Shown: positions 1 through 5,753 of the stretch, piece after piece
Layout: each line of letters opens with the position of its first letter
Numbering within the stretch: position 1 is the stretch's first letter
Program-made: the position numbers and the translations under genes
NCBI GenBank assembly: GCA_030037185.1
Contig: JASHRR010000349.1
Coordinates: 1 to 6,708, forward strand
From: Xanthobacteraceae bacterium
Lineage (GTDB): Bacteria; Pseudomonadota; Alphaproteobacteria; Rhizobiales; Xanthobacteraceae
Direction of reading: 5' to 3'
Length of the DNA stretch: 6,708 nucleotides
Notes under the pieces: model-generated
Databases searched by the model: none
What the model was told of the DNA's origin: nothing
Seen by the model: the letters and a program-made list of their open reading frames with translations, nothing else

Positions 1-181
1 CGGCAGTGAACAGCGCGATCGTGCTGAGCAGCGCTGCAACCGGGTGCGATTTCTCAAAGAATTTGACCGACAAGACCGCGGCCAAGCTCCCGAAGATATA
101 AAAGTCGTACCATTCGATGACATTTCCTCCCGCCGCGGCAGTGATCACGCGTCGAAAGTTTGGCGGAACGTGAGCAACCAT
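1..181 (-). CDS. MHS-family MFS transporter (metabolite:H+ symporter), N-terminal part only
   Basis: This reads leftward from an ATG at 181-179 and runs off the window edge after 60 codons, so only the N-terminus is present. The translation begins MVAHVPPNFRRVITAAAGGN, and residues 19-31 form the signature G-N-V-I-E-W-Y-D-F-Y-I-F-G. This GNxxEWYDFxxxG pattern marks the start of the first membrane helix in the metabolite:H+ symporter branch of the major facilitator superfamily (relatives of ShiA, ProP and KgtP). Residues 46-60 begin what looks like the second helix. These proteins are inner-membrane, proton-coupled importers of small carboxylates, betaines or similar solutes; the substrate cannot be told from this fragment. 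A purine-rich GAGGGGG lies 7 bases before the ATG and supports the start. Family assignment is firm from the motif; substrate is unknown. The upstream region carries an unusual repeat array (259-418) that may regulate it. Confidence 0.88.
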   Translation of the reverse strand, partial: MVAHVPPNFRRVITAAAGGNVIEWYDFYIFGSLAAVLSVKFFEKSHPVAALLSTIALFTA

Positions 182-258
182 GGTTATTCCCCCTCGCTTG
201 GTCTTGACCCGGACCGCGTTCGTCGAGCGAAATGCAAATTGCGGGCGGAAGCCCCGAC

Positions 259-418
259 ATGTGATCTTCGTAGAGCGCTCCTCTTCTACGACCTTCGCAG
301 GGTACTTCCCCTTTCGCAGCGTACCTCACCTTTTGCGACTTTCGTAGGGTGCCCATTACAACTTTCGTCGGGCGCCCTCTCTGCGGGGCTGCCGCCTCAT
401 CTTACGACTTTCGTAGGC
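259..418 (-). repeat. Six-copy degenerate 17-bp repeat array upstream of the MHS transporter, possible operator
   Basis: Six related 17-mers lie at 259-275, 286-302, 305-321, 333-349, 356-372 and 402-418. On the plus strand the copies are ATGTGATCTTCGTAGAG, CTACGACCTTCGCAGGG, CTTCCCCTTTCGCAGCG, TTGCGACTTTCGTAGGG, TTACAACTTTCGTCGGG and TTACGACTTTCGTAGGC. The core is CTTTCGtaGG, and the last copy contains the palindrome TACGA-CTT-TCGTA (403-415). Start-to-start spacings are 27, 19, 28, 23 and 46, so it is not a CRISPR or simple tandem repeat. All copies have the same orientation and lie about 80-240 bp before the MHS start. That suits a multi-site operator for a dimeric regulator, but that role is inferred; the repetition itself is seen directly. 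Confidence 0.6.
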
Positions 419-978
419 CATTCGCCGCTCTCGACTACAAATAAGGTATGGCGGCGACGGCTAAGCACGAAGCTCCTTCCAAGTCTCGCCCGCTGCTCTT
501 CCCTGCGGGAAACCGCGTGCTATTGGTCACCCATTGTCTAATGCACTCGAATGCGACACAGGCGACAAACGATGAAATCGCCCGCCCGGGCGCGCAATGC
601 CACGAGTCGTCAACGGCGATATTACCGGACCCTCTCGGCGATGTCTCTGACCTCGTGATCAACTAGTTTGAAGTTTTCCCGCAGTGCAGCGGTCGATTGT
701 GCAATGCAAGAAGGTCACTGTCGGGCATGTGGGGTGGGTTGGATGCCCTCCCCATGGGCGCAGCCGGCTTCCCGCAGCGAACCAGAAACTTGCCAGAACG
801 GCCGTTTCGGCCTCGGTCCGATCGCCGCGTCCTGCCCAGATTTTGCCGCGCTCGATCCGGCGAGCGGAATATGGCGAGGACGCAGGTGGCTCCGGGTCCA
901 AGGTATCTGCATTTCAGCGGGGGCTCTTGACCCGCGAACCCCGAAATCCGCAACGCTCGCCTTGCGCTTAATCCGGCG
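419..978. other. Gene-free stretch between the repeat array and rlmB
   Basis: About 560 bp with no reading frame I can defend. Open frames occur on both strands, as expected at this G+C, but their translations are rich in Arg, Pro, Ser and Cys, lack recognisable motifs and overlap one another. The 72-codon plus-strand frame at 448-666 has no good ribosome binding site. A 5-bp inverted repeat, GCGGG/CCCGC (917-921 with 931-935), sits 44 bp past the rlmB stop. It has no T-tract on the minus strand, so it is not a good intrinsic terminator. The stretch may be decayed sequence plus the distal control region of the MHS gene. Confidence 0.5.
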
Positions 979-1917
979 TTAGGCCCCACGCTGAGCCGAG
1001 GCGGCGAGCCTGGTGCTCGCGACGTAGAGGGCCAGCGCGGCGGCGTTGGAGACATTGAGGCTTGTGATCCGGCCCGGGAGCGCGAGCCGTGCGATCACGT
1101 CGCAACGCGCTCGGGTGAGATGCCGCAGGCCTTTGCCTTCGGCACCGATCACGAGGGCGAGCGGAGCGGAAAGAGGCAAGGCCGCGAGGTCGGCGTCGGC
1201 GCCGCTGTCGAGCCCGACCAGAAACGCATTGAGCTCTCGCAGCTGATCAAGTGCGCGGGCGAGATTAACTACAGTCACGATCGGCACGTATTCGAGCGCG
1301 CCGGACGCCGCCTTGGCGAGCACGCCGGTCGCTTCCGGACTGTGGCGCTCCGTGGTCACCACGGCCGTCGCGGCGAAAGCTGCTGCCGAGCGCAGGATCG
1401 CCCCGAAATTGTGCGGGTCGGTGACCTGATCGAGCACCATCACGATGCCGCCTCCGGCGACGTCCTCAAGCTCCGGTGATGCCAGCGGATCGGCTTCGGC
1501 GCAGAGGCCCTGGTGCACGGCATTTGGCCCGGCATTCGCCGCGATGTCTTCGGGGCTCGCCAGCGTCGGCGCGATGGGAAATGTGACTTTATCATCGGTC
1601 AGCCGCCGCAGCGCGTTTTCAGTTGCGAGCAGGCGATGGAAGCGGCGCTGCGGGTTCTCCAGCGCGGCTTTGACGGTGTGCCAGCCGTATAGAACCGCGC
1701 TGCCGCCGCGCAGCGTGCCGCGGCGAGGCATGGCTTGGGGTTTGGCGAAACGGCTACCGCCAGGTCGGCTGCCAAGCAATGGCTTCCGGTCGCGACGCCT
1801 CATCGGTGTGCCGAGCCGGGGTGATCTGAATTGCGCTCGCCCATGCGCGCGTTGTGTCACGTCGGCGATGGCTTGGCAATTTTTGCACCAGTTTGGCTGT
1901 CGCCCAAGCCTACTCAT
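979..1917 (-). CDS. rlmB: 23S rRNA (guanosine-2'-O-)-methyltransferase, TrmH/SpoU family
   Basis: This is a SAM-dependent SPOUT-fold methyltransferase of the SpoU/TrmH class. It is best matched to RlmB, which 2'-O-methylates a guanosine in domain V of 23S rRNA (G2251 in E. coli). In the 312-aa reading, residues ~76-140 resemble the SpoU substrate-binding domain (LYGWHTVKAAL). The catalytic domain follows with motif 1 DPHNFGAILRS (168-177, N170), motif 2 VIGAEGKGLR (256-265, E260) and motif 3 LPGRITSLNVSN (280-291, knot residues S286, N288, S290). The ATG at 1917 overlaps the upstream crotonase stop as ATGA, which favours this start. However, residues 1-38 use many AT-ending codons and look atypical. 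Met39 (ATG 1803-1801, MRRRDRKPLL) would give a basic extension typical of alphaproteobacterial RlmB, but it has no clear Shine-Dalgarno. Function is confident at family level; the exact rRNA target is inferred. Confidence 0.9.
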   Translation of the reverse strand: MSRLGRQPNWCKNCQAIADVTQRAHGRAQFRSPRLGTPMRRRDRKPLLGSRPGGSRFAKPQAMPRRGTLRGGSAVLYGWHTVKAALENPQRRFHRLLATENALRRLTDDKVTFPIAPTLASPEDIAANAGPNAVHQGLCAEADPLASPELEDVAGGGIVMVLDQVTDPHNFGAILRSAAAFAATAVVTTERHSPEATGVLAKAASGALEYVPIVTVVNLARALDQLRELNAFLVGLDSGADADLAALPLSAPLALVIGAEGKGLRHLTRARCDVIARLALPGRITSLNVSNAAALALYVASTRLAASAQRGA

Positions 1918-2666
1918 CTCTTGCGGCTAAAGAACGCCTCGAACGCCGCCTTCGCTTCGTCCGACTTGAGCTGCCGCTTGAAAATCTCCGATTCCTCGTC
2001 GATCCGCCTCACGATCTCGGCGGCAGAGCCGCGGATCAGGCGGCGCGATGCGGCCACGGCCTCGGCGGGCAGCGCCGCGATCTGGCGCGCCGCTTTCAGG
2101 GCCTCGGGTTCGACTTCGCCGGCAGGCACCACCTCGTTGACGAGGCCGAGGGCCTTAGCGTCGTCGGCGTCAAGCGGGCGGCCCATCACCAGAAGCTCGA
2201 AGGCGCGCCGCGTACCCATGAGGCGCGGCATCAGCAGGCTCGAACCCGCTTCCGGCACCAGCCCGAGAACGGCGAACGGCGTTGAGAAGCGTGCATCGAT
2301 CGCGGCGACCACATAGTCGCAGTGCAGCAGCATGGTGGTGCCGATGCCGATCGCCACGCCCTCCACGGCCGCGACCAGCGGCTTGCCGGCGTGGGCGATG
2401 CGGTGCAGGAAGCGCATGGTCTGCGGCCGTAACCCCTCCATATGTTGGGCGGCATGCAGGAAATCGTTGAGGTCGGCGCCGGCCGTGAAGGCCTCCGGGC
2501 CGCCGGTAATCACCACGCAGCGGATGCTCTTGCTGACGGCGGCATTTTCCAGCGCTTCGGACAGCGTCTCGTACATCGCGTCAGTGAGCGCATTGCGCTT
2601 GTCGGGTCGGTTGAGCCGCAGAATCCGGATCGGCCCATCGTCGGTGACGATCACATGGTGGGTCAT
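1914..2666 (-). CDS. Crotonase-fold enoyl-CoA hydratase/isomerase (probably isomerase-type)
   Basis: A 250-aa protein, the usual length for a single-domain crotonase. The N-terminus has the family pattern L-N-R-P-D-K-R-N-A-L (18-27). The oxyanion-hole segments are AFTAGADL (59-66) and GVAIGIGTT (103-111), and the CoA-pocket region continues through HCDYVVAA. By hand alignment to rat mitochondrial enoyl-CoA hydratase, the catalytic Glu144 and Glu164 fall on T111 and F131, so both hydratase acids are missing. The segment LGLVPEAGSS (134-143) instead has a glutamate, E139, where delta3,delta2-enoyl-CoA isomerases such as ECI2 and yeast Eci1 keep theirs. Shifting a double bond so that unsaturated acyl-CoAs can enter beta-oxidation is therefore the likelier role. 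The ATG at 2666 overlaps the dehydrogenase stop (ATGA), and AGGTG sits 4 bases upstream. Family is certain; the isomerase reading is inference. Confidence 0.9.
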   Translation of the reverse strand: MTHHVIVTDDGPIRILRLNRPDKRNALTDAMYETLSEALENAAVSKSIRCVVITGGPEAFTAGADLNDFLHAAQHMEGLRPQTMRFLHRIAHAGKPLVAAVEGVAIGIGTTMLLHCDYVVAAIDARFSTPFAVLGLVPEAGSSLLMPRLMGTRRAFELLVMGRPLDADDAKALGLVNEVVPAGEVEPEALKAARQIAALPAEAVAASRRLIRGSAAEIVRRIDEESEIFKRQLKSDEAKAAFEAFFSRKR

Positions 2667-4492
2667 GGCACACCTATGCCGGCCTCAGCCATCAGCACCG
2701 CGTCGGCGCCCTCAGTGACGACGCGCGCGAGCGCCGGCACCTGGACGGCGAGATTTTCCGCGAAGAACCGAGCGACCGCGATGCGGCCCGGCGCGTCGGT
2801 GGCGTCGCCTGCCGCCCCGCCTTGGCGAGATGCTGCAAGCGCCTCATCGGCGAGCAAGCAGCCGCCGGCGGCGGACGCGAATAGACGCAGATAGCTGGTC
2901 GCGCCCGCAAGCGCCGCCTCGGGCCTGGCTCCGAGCGCAGTGAGGACCCACGCGGTCGCCTGCGCGAGGCCGTCGGCCGCCTCGGCAAGGCGCTCGGCGG
3001 TCGCCCCGTACGTGGGATCGTTCGCGGCCTTCACGGCATCGACGGTTCGGCGCAACTCCTCGATATAGCCGCGCACCGCGGCGCCGCCGGCGAGCGGCAC
3101 CTTGCGGGTGACAAGATCGATCGCCTGGATGCCATTGGTGCCCTCGTAGATCTGGGCGATGCGAGCGTCGCGATAATGCTGCGCGGCGCCGGTCTCCTCG
3201 ATATAACCGGTGCCGCCATGGACCTGGATGCCCAGCGAGGCGACCTCGGTGCCGATGTCGGTAGAGAAAGCCTTCGCGACCGGCGTCAGTAATGCGGCGC
3301 GCTCGTGGGCCGCCTTGCGGGCGGCCGCATCGGTGGCGAGGTGGGAGCGATCGAGCGCTACCGCGGTCGCAAAGCAGATGGCGCGTGCCGCTCGCGTAAG
3401 CGAGCGCATGGTGAGGAGCATACGCCGCACGTCCGCGTGGGCGATGATCGGCACGGAATCGGTCGGCGCGATGCCGGCGGCGTCAGCGCCCTCGTTCGCC
3501 TTGCCCGGGTCGGGGCGCCCCTGGCGGCGTTCCCGCGCATAGGCGGTGGCCTGCTGGGTCGCGGTTTCCGCGATGGCGACGCCCTGGAGGCCGACGGCCA
3601 GCCGGGCCTCATTCATCATGGCGAACATCGCCGCCATGCCGCGGTTTTCCCCGCCGATCAAATAGCCGACGCAGCCGCCGCGATCGCCGTAGACCATGTG
3701 GCAGGTCGGGGAAGCATGCAGCCCGAGCTTGTGCTCGATGCGATTGGCGCGCAGGTCATTACGGACGCCGAGCCTGCCGTCGGGGCCGACCAGAAATTTC
3801 GGGATCAGGAACAGCGACAGGCCCTTGATGCCGTCCGGCGCTCCGGCGATGCGGGCGAGCACGAAATGAATGATGTTTTCGGTAAGGTCGTGCTCCCCGT
3901 AGGTGATGAAGATCTTGCTGCCGGTGATGCGATAGCTGCCATCCTGGGCGCGCTCGGCACGGGTACGCAGGGCGCCGACGTCGGAGCCCGCCTGCGGCTC
4001 GGTCAGCTCCATGGTGCCCATCCATTGGCCGGAGATGAGCTTCGGCAGAAAGGTCCTTTTCAGCTCTTCGGCCCCGAACGCCGCAAGTGCATCCGCCGCC
4101 GCCATGGTGAGCACCGGGCCGAGGCCGAACGCCATGGTGGCCGAGTTCCACATTTCGATGCAGGCGGCATTGACGGCGCGCGGCAGACCCTGGCCACCCC
4201 ATTCGGCGGGCGCGGCAACGCCATTCCAACCGGCCGCCGCCCAGTTCCGATAGGCCTCTTTCCAGCCATCCGGCATCGTCACCTCGCCCTGGCGGAACAG
4301 CGCGCCGTGGCGGTCGCCCGGCGCGTTGAGCGGCGCCAGCACTTCGGAGGCGAAGCGGCCGGCCTCGCTCAGCACGGCGGTAAGATCGTCGTCGCCGAGG
4401 TCCGGGTAAAGCCCCTCAGCCCGCGCTGTGGCGAACCCCGCGGCGTGCTTGAGGGTGAAGACGATATCCTCGACCGGCGCCCGGTAAGCCAT
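2663..4492 (-). CDS. Acyl-CoA dehydrogenase, long FadE/DmdC-like form with C-terminal extension
   Basis: A FAD-dependent flavoenzyme that makes the trans-2-enoyl-CoA in the first oxidation step of acyl-CoA breakdown, passing electrons to ETF. I start it at the ATG at 4492 (MAYRAPVEDIVF, 609 aa) because GGAG lies 6 bases upstream. An earlier in-frame ATG at 4561 adds 23 unconvincing residues. The N-terminal helical domain covers ~30-155. The flavin-binding beta-domain signature is MELTEPQAGSDVG (161-173), followed by ITGSKIFITYGEHD (189-202). The C-terminal helical domain has IQVHGGTGYIEE (422-433) and the active-site segment IYEGTNGIQA (448-457), with presumed catalytic base E450. Residues ~475-600 form the extra C-terminal domain seen in ~590-600-aa relatives, including DmdC (3-methylmercaptopropionyl-CoA dehydrogenase). 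Chain-length specificity, or a DmdC role, cannot be decided here. It is the first gene of the operon. Confidence 0.93.
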   Translation of the reverse strand: MAYRAPVEDIVFTLKHAAGFATARAEGLYPDLGDDDLTAVLSEAGRFASEVLAPLNAPGDRHGALFRQGEVTMPDGWKEAYRNWAAAGWNGVAAPAEWGGQGLPRAVNAACIEMWNSATMAFGLGPVLTMAAADALAAFGAEELKRTFLPKLISGQWMGTMELTEPQAGSDVGALRTRAERAQDGSYRITGSKIFITYGEHDLTENIIHFVLARIAGAPDGIKGLSLFLIPKFLVGPDGRLGVRNDLRANRIEHKLGLHASPTCHMVYGDRGGCVGYLIGGENRGMAAMFAMMNEARLAVGLQGVAIAETATQQATAYARERRQGRPDPGKANEGADAAGIAPTDSVPIIAHADVRRMLLTMRSLTRAARAICFATAVALDRSHLATDAAARKAAHERAALLTPVAKAFSTDIGTEVASLGIQVHGGTGYIEETGAAQHYRDARIAQIYEGTNGIQAIDLVTRKVPLAGGAAVRGYIEELRRTVDAVKAANDPTYGATAERLAEAADGLAQATAWVLTALGARPEAALAGATSYLRLFASAAGGCLLADEALAASRQGGAAGDATDAPGRIAVARFFAENLAVQVPALARVVTEGADAVLMAEAGIGVP

Positions 4493-4784
4493 GGTGTTCT
4501 CCGGCTGTGCGTTATGCGTGGCTGTGGCCTGCGCTTCCCGGTGCGAATCGGCTCGACGCAAAAGGCTCGTCGCAGCCGCGCCGCGAATGCCGCGCGCACT
4601 CTACCATATAGGTCAAATCGCGAGCGCGGCTGGATTTGGGGTGGAAGAATCCGCTGACGGTCGCCCACACGGTAAGCCCGGCCGACAGTCAGGTGGACAC
4701 GCCACTCCTCCCACGGCCTTGCCAACCGCCGCCGAGGTTGGGGATTGACCACCGCCCGAGGTCATAGGTGAGGCCGCCCAGCGA

Positions 4785-4813
4785 TTGATCTGCCCCGCTT
4801 GCGCAAGTATGGT
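4785..4813 (+). promoter_or_regulatory. Likely sigma-70-type promoter of tRNA-Gln
   Basis: TTGATC (4785-4790) and TATGGT (4808-4813) are separated by 17 bases, the ideal spacing for a housekeeping -35/-10 pair. Transcription would begin near 4820, a few bases before the mature tRNA 5' end at 4828. Seen by eye only; no expression data. Confidence 0.55.
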
Positions 4814-4827
4814 CCGGCGCGCCTTGT

Positions 4828-4902
4828 TGGGGCGTAGCCAAGTGGTAAGGCAGCGGATTTTGATTCCGCCATTCCCAGGTTCGAATCCTGGCGCCCCAGC
4901 CA
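4828..4902 (+). tRNA. tRNA-Gln (anticodon TTG)
   Basis: The full cloverleaf can be folded by hand. The acceptor stem is TGGGGCG (4828-4834) with CGCCCCA (4892-4898), seven perfect pairs. The D-arm is GCC/GGC (4837-4839 with 4849-4851), with the AAGTGGTAA loop. The anticodon stem is GCGGA/TCCGC (4853-4857 with 4865-4869), with loop TTTTGAT placing anticodon TTG at 4860-4862. The variable loop has 5 nt. The T-arm is CCAGG/CCTGG around TTCGAAT (4880-4886). G4899 is the discriminator and CCA is encoded at 4900-4902. The TTG anticodon reads CAA (and CAG by wobble), which means glutamine. tRNA 3' ends are common insertion sites for integrating elements, relevant to the small-gene cassette just downstream. 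Confidence 0.97.
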
Positions 4903-4940
4903 ACAAAAAATCAATAAAAACGCAGACTTCTGCCAAATCC

Positions 4941-4958
4941 GGACATCGCGGACATCGC
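4941..4958. repeat. Two tandem copies of a 9-bp unit (GGACATCGC)
   Basis: GGACATCGC occurs twice head to tail at 4941-4949 and 4950-4958, followed by GG. It lies 38 bp past the tRNA-Gln CCA end in the spacer leading to the small-gene cassette. Function unknown; it could be an iteron-like or regulator-binding element, or simple slippage. Confidence 0.6.
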
Positions 4959-4988
4959 GGAAAAATCGGAACAGACCCCGCACAAGTG

Positions 4989-5068
4989 CCGCACAAAAGC
5001 CGGCACATTCATGTCCGACGGGCGCCATATTTCCGGCCGTGACCACCGGCCGCACAAAAACCGGCACA
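4989..5068. repeat. Pair of 19-bp direct repeats flanking the cassette leader
   Basis: CCGCACAAAAGCCGGCACA at 4989-5007 recurs as CCGCACAAAAACCGGCACA at 5050-5068, with 18 of 19 bases identical and starts 61 bp apart. A third partial copy, CCGCACAA, is at 4978-4985. The first copy sits inside an inverted repeat, GTGCCG-N9-CGGCAC (4986-5006). The second copy ends 11 bp before the ATG at 5080, so a regulator bound there would act on the cassette's transcription or translation. The repeats are seen directly; the regulatory role is inference. Confidence 0.65.
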
Positions 5069-5079
5069 GCAGGACAGCG

Positions 5080-5292
5080 ATGATCGAGCAAATCTTCAAC
5101 TGCGAAGATTGCGGCCGGCGCGTTCACGCCTGGGTCATAAAGCCCGTGCCCGCGTGTGCGACATGCGAATGGATTCGCTCGCGCGGGTTCTTCCCGGATG
5201 AGGAAGCCGCCCTCCGAAAGCGGCTCAAGGTCGAGAAAATAAGCAAGACCCCCGTTCTGAGCCTCGTCGAGGCGAAGAAAGAGCACGGATGA
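5080..5292 (+). CDS. Small zinc-ribbon-like hypothetical protein (70 aa)
   Basis: I chose the ATG at 5080 because AGGA (5071-5074) sits just upstream; an earlier in-frame ATG at 5011 would add 23 residues across the second direct repeat. The protein starts MIEQIFNCEDCGRRVHAW. C8/C11 and C26/C29 form two CxxC knuckles 14 residues apart, a compact zinc ribbon. A charged, helical tail follows (EEAALRKRLKVEKISK, ~41-56). There is no signal peptide or membrane segment. Small zinc ribbons of this kind are common in phages and mobile elements, where they bind nucleic acid or act as adaptors. The specific role here is unknown. Its stop TGA (5290-5292) overlaps an ATG at 5289, suggesting coupling to the next gene. 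Confidence 0.75.
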   Translation: MIEQIFNCEDCGRRVHAWVIKPVPACATCEWIRSRGFFPDEEAALRKRLKVEKISKTPVLSLVEAKKEHG

Positions 5293-5344
5293 AGCGGGGC
5301 TCCCGCGAAAAGGCGCGCGTCAGGAAGCGATCGCCAAAGAGCGG

Positions 5345-5557
5345 GTGCGCATCGCCCTACAACGCGCGCTATGGGCGGCCCTCCCGGATCTCGGTCCCGG
5401 CGCCGCCGCCGTCGAAGCACTCAAGAAGGCGATGATCAATCGGGCCTGGCAGCTTCTCGATACGGGATTCGGCGAGGCCTGTGACGCGCTGTTGGAGTTC
5501 CTGCCCGAAGCGGAGGCCGATGCGATGCTGAAAGAGTATTTCGAGCGGGAACCATGA
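5345..5557 (+). CDS. Small helical hypothetical protein, frame probably broken near its start
   Basis: The well-formed frame runs from GTG 5345 to TGA 5557 (70 aa). It is rich in Ala, Leu and Glu and looks entirely helical (ALQRALWAALP; AVEALKKAMINRAWQLL; LLEFLPEAEADAMLKEY). No family is recognised. The GTG start has only a weak purine stretch before it, and the frame stays protein-like upstream (GARQEAIAKER) but has no ATG. A perfectly placed ATG at 5289, overlapping the previous stop as ATGA, starts MKRGSREK in another frame. A single -1 shift at GAAAAGG (5307-5313) joins the two into an 89-aa protein that would sit naturally in the coupled cassette. So the annotated span may be a truncated reading of a 5289-5557 gene. 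It overlaps the next gene by ATGA. Confidence 0.6.
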   Translation: MRIALQRALWAALPDLGPGAAAVEALKKAMINRAWQLLDTGFGEACDALLEFLPEAEADAMLKEYFEREP

Positions 5558-5739
5558 AAATCCCAAAGATCATGGTCGAGCTGCAAGGCAATGTCGTCCG
5601 CTTCGAGCTGACCTTTCGCGATCGCTATGAGGCCACCGTCTATCACGACGACGTTTGCCAATTGCTGCGATCGGGGGGCGTCCGGCTCGGATTCACCTGC
5701 GCGCCGCAGCTTGGTCGTGTGGAAGCTGTGAAGGAGTGA
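5554..5739 (+). CDS. Small hypothetical protein (61 aa), cassette member
   Basis: The ATG at 5554 overlaps the preceding TGA (ATGA), with GCGGGAA immediately upstream as a modest ribosome binding site. The protein begins MKIPKIMVELQGNVVRFEL and alternates hydrophobic and polar residues in a way that suggests beta-strands at ~6-20 and ~26-30, followed by a short helix (HDDVCQLLRSG, 31-41). There is no signal peptide, membrane segment, metal motif or recognised domain. Reading-frame quality, start context and position make it likely to be a real gene; the function is unknown. Its TGA is 14 bases from the next ATG. Confidence 0.65.
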   Translation: MKIPKIMVELQGNVVRFELTFRDRYEATVYHDDVCQLLRSGGVRLGFTCAPQLGRVEAVKE

Positions 5740-5753
5740 GCGGAGGGGCGACA

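Noticed and set aside
259..418. CRISPR array
   Set aside because: Copies are degenerate and too short (17 bp), and spacings vary from 19 to 46 bp; no cas gene is present.
44..541. Plus-strand frame of 165 codons across the transporter start and the repeat array
   Set aside because: It overlaps the MHS coding start on the other strand, and its recurring TFVG/LRR segments are translations of the DNA repeats.
917..935. Possible rho-independent terminator after rlmB (GCGGG/CCCGC)
   Set aside because: Only five pairs, a 9-base loop and no T-run on the minus strand.
4594..4616. Promoter for the acyl-CoA dehydrogenase operon at TTGACC/TATATGGT on the minus strand
   Set aside because: TTGACC and the TATA-like element abut, and no acceptable -10 lies 16-18 bp downstream of TTGACC.
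3305..4657. Plus-strand frame of 450 codons opposite the acyl-CoA dehydrogenase
   Set aside because: Antisense shadow of a high-G+C gene; the translation is low-complexity Arg/Gly/Ala/His with no domain, while the minus strand encodes a well-defined enzyme.
4613..5008. Minus-strand frame of 131 codons (GAPGFEPGNGGIKIRCLTTWLRP)
   Set aside because: Another antisense-tRNA artefact in a different frame, with no start context.
4762..5286. Minus-strand frame of 174 codons containing GRQDSNLGMAESKSAALPLGYAP
   Set aside because: This is the familiar spurious translation antisense to a tRNA gene; it covers tRNA-Gln and the opposite strand of the zinc-ribbon gene.
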